NCBI GenBank assembly: GCA_002030045.1
Contig: LQBI01000008.1
Coordinates: 18,487-82,486 of the forward strand
Direction: 5' to 3'
Source: Candidatus Aegiribacteria sp. MLS_C
GTDB lineage: Bacteria > Fermentibacterota > Fermentibacteria > Fermentibacterales > JCC-6
Length of the DNA stretch: 64,000 nucleotides
The stretch's first letter is position 1, and every line of letters starts with the position of its first letter. Positions 36,429 through 43,781 of this stretch are shown piece after piece. Below the pieces are notes generated by a model, which made no database searches, was not told the DNA's origin, and worked only from the letters and a program-made list of their open reading frames with translations. Made by a program: the position numbers and the translations under genes.

Positions 36429-36539
36429 GGATACCCCCTCCGGGACGCATGCCGGTGGAACACGATGAAGCTGTGAATATAATCACCAACGGGACGGGAC
36501 CGTCACGCGGGCGGTCGCCGCCGAGAAGCAGTTCGGGTA

Positions 36540-37412
36540 TCAGCCCTCGGTTATCATCTCCTCCAGCACTCCGGTGACCGCCCGGTCCACATCGTCCAGG
36601 AGCGCTATGGTCTCGAGATCGCTGGACCTCTCAAGCCGCAGGATCACTTCGTGTCCCAGGTAGTGGCCGCAGTGCTTCCGGCCCTCTATCTCGTACCATG
36701 AGCCGAAGAAGGGCCTCACATCCTCTCCCTGCGCCACCGCCTGGAGGAACTTGCCCGCCAGCCAGACCCTGTTGTCCTCGCACCAGTCCAGCCAGTCCGG
36801 CGGGTTCACCGCAAGGCCCGCGTGCCAGGTTTCGCTTTCCATGATCATGTGCTCGCACCTCTGGGCGAATCCCTCGGCGTAGAGCTGCCAGAGGGGACCT
36901 TTCCCGCGGCTGAGGTCGGGTTCCCCGCGGAGGAGAGCATGGACGGCGTGGCCCAGTTCGTGGGCCAGCAGCCCCCTCAGGGAGTCCTCTTCGGTCCATC
37001 CGTTCTCCACTATCATCTCCAGTCCCAGCAGTATGGCCGTCCCTCCCTCGAGTTCCGTGAGCCATCCCGCACCGCAGCCCAGGCCCGCGTAGATCACATA
37101 GGTGATGTCCAGATCCCTTGCGAAGGTCTCCTCGGCGGAAGCATGCACCTGGTCGATGAGCACCGAGAGCAGCGCCCTTGCCCTGCTCATCCTCTCCAGA
37201 CGCTCTCCAAGGTATGGGAAAACCCGGTCCTCCGCCACGGACTTCCAGTCCATGCCCATATCCTCGTAGTCACCGACCTGCTTCCGAAGCAGTTCCGGCC
37301 AGGCGGACATGTACTCCTTCTCCCAGCCGTCGATCTTCTCGGTGGTGCTCCGACCACCGTATTTTTCCCAGAATGAAAGGAACGCTGAATAGGTATCGAC
37401 TATCCTGTTCAT
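36540..37412 (-). CDS. Putative zinc metallopeptidase (HELGH, gluzincin-like)
   Basis: 290 residues from ATG 37412 (AGGAGG upstream). The active-site motif is LAHELGHAVHAL near residue 165. LYAEGFAQRCEHM about 35 residues later offers a downstream glutamate in an EGF context, as in gluzincins such as M1-like and DUF2268-type peptidases. A preceding TYVIYAGLGCGAGWLTE and GTAILLGLEMIV fits the DUF2268-like predicted Zn peptidases. No signal peptide; cytosolic. Substrate unknown. ATGA overlap with the upstream membrane-protein fragment suggests an operon. Confidence 0.75.
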   Translation of the reverse strand: MNRIVDTYSAFLSFWEKYGGRSTTEKIDGWEKEYMSAWPELLRKQVGDYEDMGMDWKSVAEDRVFPYLGERLERMSRARALLSVLIDQVHASAEETFARDLDITYVIYAGLGCGAGWLTELEGGTAILLGLEMIVENGWTEEDSLRGLLAHELGHAVHALLRGEPDLSRGKGPLWQLYAEGFAQRCEHMIMESETWHAGLAVNPPDWLDWCEDNRVWLAGKFLQAVAQGEDVRPFFGSWYEIEGRKHCGHYLGHEVILRLERSSDLETIALLDDVDRAVTGVLEEMITEG

Positions 37413-37844
37413 GGATCGTTCCTCCTGCCGGAAACCGCTGCGGCGGTCGCGAAGGCCGAAACCTGGACCAGTGCCAGTAATACAAGCAGCCAGCAGCCGG
37501 CCGTCGCGCCGGCGGGATCCATTATGTAGTACCATCCCGGCTTCCAGTGCAGCAGGAACTGCCAGAGAGCCAGGGCGATCCTGGCGGCAGCCGCCAGAAG
37601 GGAAGGCATCCTTCCCGCCCGGCGGCCGGACAGCATCAGGAAGGCGGCCGCCACAGCGAAGGACACCGATATCAGAGCCTCTCCTGTGATGAGGTTGGAT
37701 TCATGGACCCTGGCCGCGCTGACATCGGCCGTTCCCTGCAGGGGTCACCGATAAGGACAGGTACACAACCGACAGCAGAGCGCCGACAAGTGACGCCGCG
37801 AAGGCTGCCTTAAGAGCTTTTCCGTAAGAACCGGAATCATCCAT
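37409..37844 (-). pseudogene. Small multi-helix membrane protein split by a frameshift
   Basis: One frame starts at ATG 37844 (MDDSGSYGKALKAAF) and encodes a first helix (FAASLVGALLSVVYLSLSVT), stopping at 37701. The adjacent frame carries on with TADVSAARVHESNLITGEAL, then further helices (ISVSFAVAAAFLMLSG, IALALWQFLLHW, WLLVLLALVQVSAFATAAAV) to 37409. One indel near the CCCC run at about 37735-37745 would join them into a protein of about 140 residues with four helices. The downstream fragment alone could start at GTG 37666. Its end overlaps the metallopeptidase start. Real frameshift or base-calling error cannot be told apart here. Confidence 0.55.
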
Positions 37845-37998
37845 TTCCCACCTGCCAATCCATTGATTCAGTCTGGCGGTCAAGGACTCGACCCGCTCGC
37901 TTCCTGTAGGGGAAGCCGCTCACTTCTGGTTCTTCAGCCCCGTATCCAACGCATGTTCTCCGAGGACGCCCATGATTCGATGAGGTCGCCCATCGGTC

Positions 37999-38187
37999 TC
38001 AACGCCTGTCGAAGAGCAGCACACCGCCTATACCGACGTTTTCCGGGGTGTACTCCCTTATGAGAACGACATAAGCCTCCCGTGGAATGCCGTATGCTTT
38101 CTCGGCGGCGTCGGTGATATCCCGTACAAGCTCCCTCTTAATGGCGGTGTCGGCTATCGGTGGGCCGTCTATGGTGATCGTAGGCAT
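37999..38187 (-). CDS. 4-oxalocrotonate tautomerase-family protein
   Basis: 62 residues, starting MPTITIDGPPIADTAIKREL at ATG 38187 with AAAGGAG upstream; the earlier in-frame codon at 38205 is unlikely because removal of Met here exposes the catalytic Pro1 of the family. The remainder (VRDITDAAEKAYGIPREAYV then VLIREYTPENVGIGGVLLFD) fits the beta-alpha-beta tautomerase fold. Known members catalyse keto-enol tautomerisation as hexamers; substrate here unknown. Confidence 0.88.
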   Translation of the reverse strand: MPTITIDGPPIADTAIKRELVRDITDAAEKAYGIPREAYVVLIREYTPENVGIGGVLLFDRR

Positions 38188-38379
38188 GGTTCTCCTTTCT
38201 CGCACGGCACTCCATTTCCTGGTGCGTTCGCAGCTGCATTATACATCAAATGCGAGCCACGTGAGAAATGACGGCTGAACGACCGGGACCGCATCAGGTG
38301 CGGTATTAGGGTCTGTCACAATTAAAACACTGTATAAAGAGCAATAAATACTCAGTTATTCAACAACCAGTCCAGGGTA

Positions 38380-38410
38380 TTGACTTTTTTTTTGGATTTA
38401 TTCGTATATT
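38380..38410 (+). promoter_or_regulatory. AT-rich promoter for the microgene
   Basis: TTGACT at 38380-38385 and TATATT at 38405-38410 with a 19-base spacer containing a T tract, an AT-rich island in a GC-rich region. The T tract resembles an UP-like or bent element. Spacing is slightly long, so the exact hexamers are provisional. Confidence 0.55.
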
Positions 38411-38416
38411 ACTTTT

Positions 38417-38434
38417 GCACCCAATGGTGGGTGC
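38417..38434 (+). promoter_or_regulatory. 5' UTR stem-loop ahead of the microgene
   Basis: GCACCCA at 38417-38423 and TGGGTGC at 38428-38434 form a perfect 7-bp stem with a four-base loop. It lies just downstream of the -10 box and ends about four bases before the AAAGGGAG ribosome site, the arrangement of 5' hairpins that protect stable mRNAs. Confidence 0.65.
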
Positions 38435-38450
38435 ATGAAAGGGAGTCGAA

Positions 38451-38531
38451 ATGGTTGCGAAGAAGGCCCCGGAGAAAAAGGCAAAGCCCGCAAAGACCGA
38501 GAAGCCTGCCAAGAAGACCAAGAAGAAGTAA
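38451..38531 (+). CDS. 26-residue Lys/Ala/Pro-rich microprotein (histone-H1-tail-like)
   Basis: ATG 38451 follows AAAGGGAG (38438-38445) and opens a 26-codon frame ending TAA at 38529-38531. It starts MVAKKAPEKKAKPAKTEK and ends with PAKK and a KTKKK run: 13 Lys, five Ala, three Pro, and no hydrophobic core. The composition is that of H1-type C-terminal tails and the basic extensions of bacterial HU-like or AlgP proteins, so nucleic-acid binding is the obvious guess, not shown. It has its own promoter, a 5' hairpin and a strong terminator, making a short transcript of about 230 bases. It lies beside a transposase remnant. The 75-base 3' UTR might alternatively make the transcript mainly an RNA. 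Confidence 0.65.
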   Translation: MVAKKAPEKKAKPAKTEKPAKKTKKK

Positions 38532-38606
38532 GACCTGCACATTAGCAGGGTCGCAGGGGAGCGCAGGCCTGAACGGCACATGCTTCCGCGGTTCTGAAGC
38601 ACTGAA

Positions 38607-38650
38607 GGTCAGGGCCGGGACTGGAAACGATCCCGGCCCTGACCCTTTTT
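38607..38650 (+). terminator. Strong rho-independent terminator of the microgene
   Basis: GGTCAGGGCCGGGA at 38607-38620 pairs perfectly with TCCCGGCCCTGACC at 38631-38644 (14 bp, ten-base loop), followed at once by CTTTTTAT. It is the clearest intrinsic terminator in the window. Confidence 0.93.
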
Positions 38651-38674
38651 ATCAATCTATCCTTACAGACTTCC

Positions 38675-39025
38675 ATGACACACTTCCGGAAGAGATTCAC
38701 AGCGGAATCGCTGCAGGAGATCAACCGGAGGATATTCCCCGATGAAGATGCTCCGCAGGATGATGATGATCCTCCAGAAGAAGATGATGATGATAAGAAG
38801 CGCCGGAACCGGGGCAGTCTCATTCTTGATGCAACGGTATCACCTGCCGACATGACATTCACTGCGGACTCGAAGCTTCTCAACGGCTCACGGGAATGTC
38901 TCGAAGGGATAATGGATGCCCTTCGGGAACTTCGACCACCTGGCAGCACGAAGCCCGGGACCTACAGGGAGAACGTCCGGCGTGATTACCTGAGAGTACG
39001 GACTGACCCCGGCGTTCGAAAATGA
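38675..39025 (+). pseudogene. Remnant of an IS5/IS1182-like transposase
   Basis: A 116-residue frame matches the interior of long IS5/IS1182-type transposases: MTHFRKRFTAESLQEINRRI corresponds to the segment after the N-terminal domain, and GSLILDATVSPADMTFTADS with LLNGSRECLEGIMDAL is the well-known LILDAT(x)APADI...LLN region. RENVRRDYLRV is also expected. Both the N-terminal third and the catalytic C-terminal half are missing, so it is a fragment. An acidic PDEDAPQDDDDPPEEDDDDK linker lies between. No intact terminal inverted repeats found; GGGTCTGTCACAATT at about 38309 has the look of an IS end but no partner. Confidence 0.7.
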
Positions 39026-39164
39026 AACCCGAGCTGGTCCGTCGCATAGTGTGGATATTCAAGGTATCGGCAACCGCTGAAGAACCGTCCTACTGGAACA
39101 AGATGACCTCAATGATTCTATATGTGCATGATCGCACTTTTGAACGATCTCGAAAGGAGCCGGT

Positions 39165-39740
39165 TTGAAGGAATTCTTCACTTTGACGATTTCGTCCGCT
39201 GTCCTGGCGGCAGTCGTGGCGGGATGCGGGACCGCGGGCCAGATGGCATCCATGGGGCTTCCGGCCGACTACGCCAGGTCCCCGGTCCTTGATACCAGGG
39301 ATTACTGGAGGACGGCGGTGCTGCCCATGGCGTCCCCGGTCCCCGTAAGCGGCATCGATCTCGGCATGCTTTCCGACTACGCGGGAATGGCCCTTCTGCG
39401 GACGGGGAAGTTCACCGTTGTCGACCGGTCCGTGCTCGACGAGATACTGGAGGAGCAGGAGCTGTCCTACTCCGGAATAGTGGACCAGTCCACCGCGGTG
39501 GAACTGGGAAGGGTAATGGGGGCCGAGGCCGTGATGACGGTGCGGGTGGGTTCCATTTCCCACGATGATTTCTGGTCCGACGAGCCGGGCCAGAGGGATG
39601 CCAGTATCCACGTCAGAATAGTATCGGTGGAGACCTCGGAGGTGCTGTATACCGCAACAGGTCAGGGCAACAGCTTCGAGGGGGCGGAGGACGCTCTGAA
39701 GATGGCTGTGGAAGTGGCCCTCATAGGCCTGTTCAGATAG
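39165..39740 (+). CDS. CsgG/FlgO-like lipoprotein
   Basis: 191 residues from TTG 39165, preceded by AAAGGAG. A lipobox (VVAGC, Cys21) marks it as a lipoprotein. The body follows the CsgG/FlgO fold: TAVLPMASPVPVSGIDLGML, then GMALLRTGKFTVVDRSVLDE, then ELGRVMGAEAVMTVRVGSIS and a C-terminal EGAEDALKMAVEVALIGLF. In Vibrio, FlgO is an outer-membrane lipoprotein of the flagellar H-ring; CsgG relatives form periplasmic or outer-membrane channels. It is the first of three similar lipoproteins in line, 11 bases before the next. Confidence 0.78.
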   Translation: MKEFFTLTISSAVLAAVVAGCGTAGQMASMGLPADYARSPVLDTRDYWRTAVLPMASPVPVSGIDLGMLSDYAGMALLRTGKFTVVDRSVLDEILEEQELSYSGIVDQSTAVELGRVMGAEAVMTVRVGSISHDDFWSDEPGQRDASIHVRIVSVETSEVLYTATGQGNSFEGAEDALKMAVEVALIGLFR

Positions 39741-39751
39741 GGAAGGTAAGA

Positions 39752-40744
39752 ATGAGGTTATACATTGTCTGCCTGATGACGCTCTCTTTCCTGCTTGCCG
39801 GATGCGGCACTACCTTGTCGGGCTCGGGGAGCGAATCCTCGTCAGTACGTCCGGAGACGGTCCCCATGCTTGCGGAGACTTCGGATGAGCAGGAACAGGT
39901 ACCCTCCGGCGTCGAAGTCGAACTCTTCCCCGAACTGCTGGAACCGGTCCATGCGGCGGTTCCCGGTGAGGTCGTGGAAACTGTGCCGGGCGGCGAGATA
40001 GACTGGTCGGGCAACAGCATAAGGGCCACCGGGACCGGCGTGGTGGATACCGGTAACCCGAACCTCGCCCAGGCCAGGCTCATGGCGGAAAGGGCGGCGG
40101 TGGTGGTCGCCCAGCGGAACCTCCTGGAGGCCGTCCAGGGTGTGACCGTGGACTCGGAGACAAGGGTAGAGAACTTCATGACCGATTACGACGTGATATA
40201 CACGAGGGTGGAGGGCGTGGTCAGGAACGCCCGGCAGCCGGGCCCCGCCGTCTACGATTCCGTCGCCGGGACAGTGGCGGTGGAGCTGGAGATGGAGATC
40301 TACGGGTCCCGGGGCCTGGCCGGTGCGCTGAGCACGGCCTTTGCCGGAACGGACCCGGGTCAGGTATCCATGTCGGATCAGACCAGGGACTTCCTCCAGC
40401 AGTACTCAGCGTTGGTCCTTGACGGGAGCCAGGCGGGGCTGCAGCCGTCCCTGTACCCCAAGATATACGATGCCGACGGCAACCTTCTGCTGGATACCTC
40501 CCTGTACGCCTCCTACCTCGGTTCCGGAGGCAGTGCTGCGCTGCAGTTCGTATCGGACCTGGACAGGGTGCTCTCCCTTCCCGCGTTCTCCGGTTCGCCC
40601 CTGGTGCTGAGCGTGAGACAGGTAACCGGGCAGCTTGGCACGGATATCATCCTCGGCAGGGAGGAATCGGACGCGATGGGCTGGCTGGGATCCGCCCTTC
40701 CGTTCCTGCTCAGCGCCGGCAAGTTCCTCCTGGGGGTTATCTAG
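39752..40744 (+). CDS. LPP20/FlgP-like lipoprotein
   Basis: 330 residues with lipobox LLAGC (Cys18). The middle part contains the LPP20-type segment: ATGTGVVDTGNPNLAQARLM followed by ERAAVVVAQRNLLEAVQGVT and DSETRVENFMTDYDVIYTRV, which resembles FlgP and LPP20 family members. An acidic low-complexity stretch (ETSDEQEQVP) follows the lipid anchor. The C-terminal half (SLYPKIYDADGNLLLDTSLY and a final hydrophobic LPFLLSAGKFLLGVI) is unlike classical FlgP, so it is longer than the family. Stop is one base before the next start. Confidence 0.72.
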   Translation: MRLYIVCLMTLSFLLAGCGTTLSGSGSESSSVRPETVPMLAETSDEQEQVPSGVEVELFPELLEPVHAAVPGEVVETVPGGEIDWSGNSIRATGTGVVDTGNPNLAQARLMAERAAVVVAQRNLLEAVQGVTVDSETRVENFMTDYDVIYTRVEGVVRNARQPGPAVYDSVAGTVAVELEMEIYGSRGLAGALSTAFAGTDPGQVSMSDQTRDFLQQYSALVLDGSQAGLQPSLYPKIYDADGNLLLDTSLYASYLGSGGSAALQFVSDLDRVLSLPAFSGSPLVLSVRQVTGQLGTDIILGREESDAMGWLGSALPFLLSAGKFLLGVI

Positions 40745-40745
40745 C

Positions 40746-41939
40746 ATGACCTACCTCAAGCGTGCGGCCGGCATCGCGCTGATGCTGTCCATCTTTGCCA
40801 TGACAGCATGCACCGCGGCGACCTCCACAGTTGGCGGGGGAGCGCTGCAGGCAGGCGCGGTGCAGGAGATCCCAGCAACCGCGGCCGGAGAGACCGAAGT
40901 GCTGGCAGAGGGTGTCGCCTCCGTATCGGGGAGCGCGGTGGACATGGCCAGGGACAGCGCCCTGGACGACGCTCTGAGGAAGGCCGTGGAGCAGGGCGTG
41001 GGCGCCTTCATCGACTCCGAGACACGGGTCAGCAGCTTCCAGCTGATCTCGGACGAGATCTACTCAAGGACCTCGGGTTACGTATCATCGTACCGGATCA
41101 TAGAAGAGGGCGTATACGGCGACCTTTACCGGGTGGTCCTGAGGGCGGTGGTGAAGACCGACCGGATCCAGGACGACCTTGCCGCTATCGGTCTTCTGCT
41201 CCGGCAGCAGGGAAGACCCAGGGTGATGGCGGTGATAAGGGAGTACTCCGCGCCTTCAGCATCTGAGTCGGATTCCGGAGGGTCGGACCTCTTCGAGACG
41301 GCGGTGCTTGAGCATTTCAGGAACAGGGGATTCCCGGTGGTGGATGCCGCCGCGGTAAGGGAACTGATGGACGATGACAGGACAAGGCTTTTACTGGCCG
41401 GCGATGAGGAGACCGCCGTGCTCCTGGGGCTCGAAACCGGGGCCGAGATAGTGGTGAGCGGCACCGTGGACCACAGCAGGATATCAAGGGACATCGGCGG
41501 CACTCGAAGGGAGGTTCACGAATACAGCGTAAGCGCCCGTGCGATAAACACCCGTACGGGAAGCATGCTGGCCGGCGCCTCGCTTACAGTGGCGCTGCCC
41601 TTCAGCAGGGCGGAGGCCCGCTCCAGGGCCGCGGACAGCACAGCCGCCCGACTGGAGTCGGCAATCCTGGAGGGATGGACGGAAAGCGTTAACACAACGG
41701 TCATAGTCGCCTCGGGAGCGGATTTCCAGAAGGTGCAGGAACTCAGGACAGAGATTATGGAAGGGGTCAGGGGCGTCACAGACGTGGTGATAAGGGAGCT
41801 GACCGGTTCCATGGCGACTCTGGAGGTCGTATCGGAGACATCCGGCATTGAGGTCATGGACGACCTCTACGGGCTGGGTACCGGTTTCGTCATCACGAGG
41901 ATGGGGAGTAACAGGATAGACATCGAGTTCGTCGACTGA
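40746..41939 (+). CDS. FlgT-like lipoprotein
   Basis: 397 residues from ATG 40746, one base after the previous stop. A lipoprotein leader ends MTAC. The N-terminal domain (SVSGSAVDMARDSALDDALR, then KAVEQGVGAFIDSETRVSSF and GYVSSYRIIEEGVYGDLYRV) is FlgT-N-like, closely parallel to the LPP20 segment of the preceding gene. The middle (RPRVMAVIREY, GFPVVDAAAVRELMDDDRTR, GLETGAEIVVSGTVDHSRIS) is CsgG/FlgT-middle-like. The end (VRGVTDVVIRELTGSMATLE) is a ferredoxin-like C-domain. FlgT builds the H-ring of Vibrio flagella; no flagellar structural gene is present in this window. Confidence 0.75.
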   Translation: MTYLKRAAGIALMLSIFAMTACTAATSTVGGGALQAGAVQEIPATAAGETEVLAEGVASVSGSAVDMARDSALDDALRKAVEQGVGAFIDSETRVSSFQLISDEIYSRTSGYVSSYRIIEEGVYGDLYRVVLRAVVKTDRIQDDLAAIGLLLRQQGRPRVMAVIREYSAPSASESDSGGSDLFETAVLEHFRNRGFPVVDAAAVRELMDDDRTRLLLAGDEETAVLLGLETGAEIVVSGTVDHSRISRDIGGTRREVHEYSVSARAINTRTGSMLAGASLTVALPFSRAEARSRAADSTAARLESAILEGWTESVNTTVIVASGADFQKVQELRTEIMEGVRGVTDVVIRELTGSMATLEVVSETSGIEVMDDLYGLGTGFVITRMGSNRIDIEFVD

Positions 41940-41950
41940 AGCCGAATCCC

Positions 41951-42169
41951 CTAGTCCCGGTCCATAGGTTTCTCCTTGACCGTTGAAATCCCGAAGGGGA
42001 CGTAGAAGGAGCAGAAACCCGTAACGCTGGTGAAAAGAAGTGCCAGGGCCACCACGCCGAGTACGATTGCAGGTGTTCCCTCGATGACGCCTGCCAGGTA
42101 CAGTATTCCGACGAGGACCGCTAACGACGCCCTGACGATCCTGTCCGTTCTACCGACGTTCTTCTTCAT
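41951..42169 (-). CDS. DUF2892 membrane protein
   Basis: 72 residues beginning MKKNVGRTDRIVRASLAVLV, the DUF2892 signature, with two short helices (LAVLVGILYLAGVIEGTPAI and VLGVVALALLFTSVTGFC) and a PFGIST tail. AAAGGAG lies upstream. Such small inner-membrane proteins occur with rhodanese or sulfur genes in other bacteria, but none is near here. Cys in GFCSFYVPFG is conserved in the family. Confidence 0.85.
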   Translation of the reverse strand: MKKNVGRTDRIVRASLAVLVGILYLAGVIEGTPAIVLGVVALALLFTSVTGFCSFYVPFGISTVKEKPMDRD

Positions 42170-42629
42170 TGCCGGACCGCTCCTTTCGCTGGTGTGAACT
42201 CCATTATCAACATACCACTAAGCGTTCAGGTTGCAAGTGTGAAGAAACGGCCCTCCTTCAGCGGCGTGTTGAGCGCAGCTTCCGGGAACGGGGAGGAGGG
42301 GTCGTTCGACTTCCCATGGATGGGCCGGAAGCCGGTTTCAGGATTCGGGTACCTCAGTTAACGCAACTGTTTCATGATCCCGTACGTTTCTCGATAGGTG
42401 AATTGAAAAAAACACGGGGCTCCATATCACGACCCCGAATTGTGGAAGCAGGCAGGCATGGACCGTCAGGAATTCATTTCAGAGTGCTGTCAGGAGTTCT
42501 ATGAGATCGATGACCCGTGAACTCCCTGATCGCCCGCGACCCTTCCGAGCAGGTGGATCGGCCGGCAGGGGGATAATGCAGGAATCCGTGGATTCGGATT
42601 CACACCGGTACAGGACAGGGCAATGGTGT
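42170..42629. other. 460-base gap without a convincing gene
   Basis: Lower-GC, divergent-convergent spacer. A 20-codon frame with ATG 42457 (MDRQEFISECCQEFYEIDDP) ends at a TGA and looks like the start of a lost gene. Otherwise no hairpin terminator, tRNA or repeat is apparent. Confidence 0.35.
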
Positions 42630-42893
42630 TTACGCGATATGTGTTAACGCCAAGTGGTGTTCATGATTCAGGACCTGGTTCCACCTGATCTGGAATTCGA
42701 TCTCCTCCCCGGTCTTCCCGCGCTCATGTTCTATGTTTATGACAGCATCGGGAGGTACCGTAACCCTTTCACCGGCCACCTGGATCCGGAACCTCGTTCC
42801 TTTCTCGATACAGTCGGCAAGTCGGCGGAGCTTCCTCACCATATCCTTCTTCGAATAGTCCTTCTCGATATCCCTGGGGACCCTTTCGCTCAT
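42630..42893 (-). CDS. Amphi-Trp domain small protein
   Basis: 87 residues from ATG 42893 (AGGAGG eight bases upstream). It matches amphi-Trp domain proteins: an amphipathic N-terminal helix region (YSKKDMVRKLRRLADCIEKG), then RFRIQVAGERVTVPPDAV, then INIEHERGKTGEEIEFQIRW with the terminal aromatic W. The family is small and of unknown role, common in anaerobes and archaea. It overlaps no neighbour, with the STAS-like gene ending five bases upstream. Confidence 0.8.
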   Translation of the reverse strand: MSERVPRDIEKDYSKKDMVRKLRRLADCIEKGTRFRIQVAGERVTVPPDAVINIEHERGKTGEEIEFQIRWNQVLNHEHHLALTHIA

Positions 42894-42897
42894 CCTC

Positions 42898-43311
42898 TCA
42901 TACCTCCTCGACAACATCAGGTGCCGGCGCTGCGCGATCGCCGCCGAAGAGCCAGTCCTCCGCCTCTTCCATCGTTCCGAACACCTCTATTGTCATGGGT
43001 ATCCTGTTGAGCAGGACGGCCAGCATCCTCATCATGCCTACGGATGCTGGTTTGTGTGTCACCACGGCCCATCGGCAGCCCGACATCACTTCCCTGAGGC
43101 TCTCCATCCTTGACACCATCGCTTGGACCTGAGGTGTCGTAAGAGGTTCCCCGACGGCCCTGTGGTCGGAGAGTATGCTGAATCCCGGCTCTGCATCCGG
43201 ATCACTTACGGCGTCGTCTATTGAGTCCAGTATGTCCTCGGTTGTGGAATCCCCCTCTATCTCTATCCTGACGAGTCTCCGTTCCGGCTCGATCCAGACC
43301 CGAATGGGCAT
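42898..43311 (-). CDS. SpoIIAA/STAS-like protein
   Basis: 137 residues from ATG 43311 (GGAGG before it; an alternative ATG at 43323). The sequence MPIRVWIEPERRLVRIEIEG followed by TTEDILDSIDDAVSDPD and FSILSDHRAVGEPLTTPQVQ, then CRWAVVTHKPASVGMMRMLA, fits the SpoIIAA-like/STAS fold used for partner switching or lipid binding. The C-terminal tail is acidic. Likely co-transcribed with the amphi-Trp gene. Confidence 0.65.
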   Translation of the reverse strand: MPIRVWIEPERRLVRIEIEGDSTTEDILDSIDDAVSDPDAEPGFSILSDHRAVGEPLTTPQVQAMVSRMESLREVMSGCRWAVVTHKPASVGMMRMLAVLLNRIPMTIEVFGTMEEAEDWLFGGDRAAPAPDVVEEV

Positions 43312-43403
43312 GGCCCCCTCCATCCACACTTCAGAATTGCTGATCCAGTTTCCTCGAACACTACCCCTGCTGTCCAGGCGATGTATGTAACATGATGATG
43401 ATG

Positions 43404-43781
43404 TCAATTCCGATGCCGGTTGCCAAGTGTCTCGGACGGCACCCAGCCCGAAGCGCCAAGGGAATTGCGTACCAGGGACCAGCCTCCGGTCTCCTCGAGC
43501 AGGAATACGGTCTCTCCCCTGCAGGTGTCCAGTTCATTGGAATCGTAGTCTCGAAGAGCGGTTCCCTCGCTGCCATTTCGCGCAATGAAGGTTTCCGGGG
43601 CCCAACCCTCTTTTCCTTCGGAGGTGACCACCCATAACCATTCGGGGTATTCGTCGTCGTTCCCGCCGATGCTCAGGCTGTCGCCGGTGCTGAAGGCAAC
43701 AGGTTCCGGATAGCAGGCTGAATGGCCCCTCGCCACGACCCTCGGTCCGGTGGCCTGTCGCGGCCCTGTCTTTCTGTTCAC
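43404..43781 (-). CDS. SH3-domain protein
   Basis: 125 residues with a GTG start that overlaps the stop of the methyltransferase gene (GTGA). Two SH3-like modules are visible: FSTGDSLSIGGNDDEYPEWL with WVVTSEGKEGWAPETFI, and ALRDYDSNELDTCRGETVFL with WSLVRNSLGASGWVPSETL. No signal peptide. Such tandem SH3 proteins are common in bacteria; the ligand is unknown. Confidence 0.75.
   Translation of the reverse strand: MNRKTGPRQATGPRVVARGHSACYPEPVAFSTGDSLSIGGNDDEYPEWLWVVTSEGKEGWAPETFIARNGSEGTALRDYDSNELDTCRGETVFLLEETGGWSLVRNSLGASGWVPSETLGNRHRN

Noticed and set aside
42169-42504. 111-codon plus-strand frame after the DUF2892 gene
   Set aside because: Starts inside the opposite gene's leader, has no ribosome site and no family similarity.
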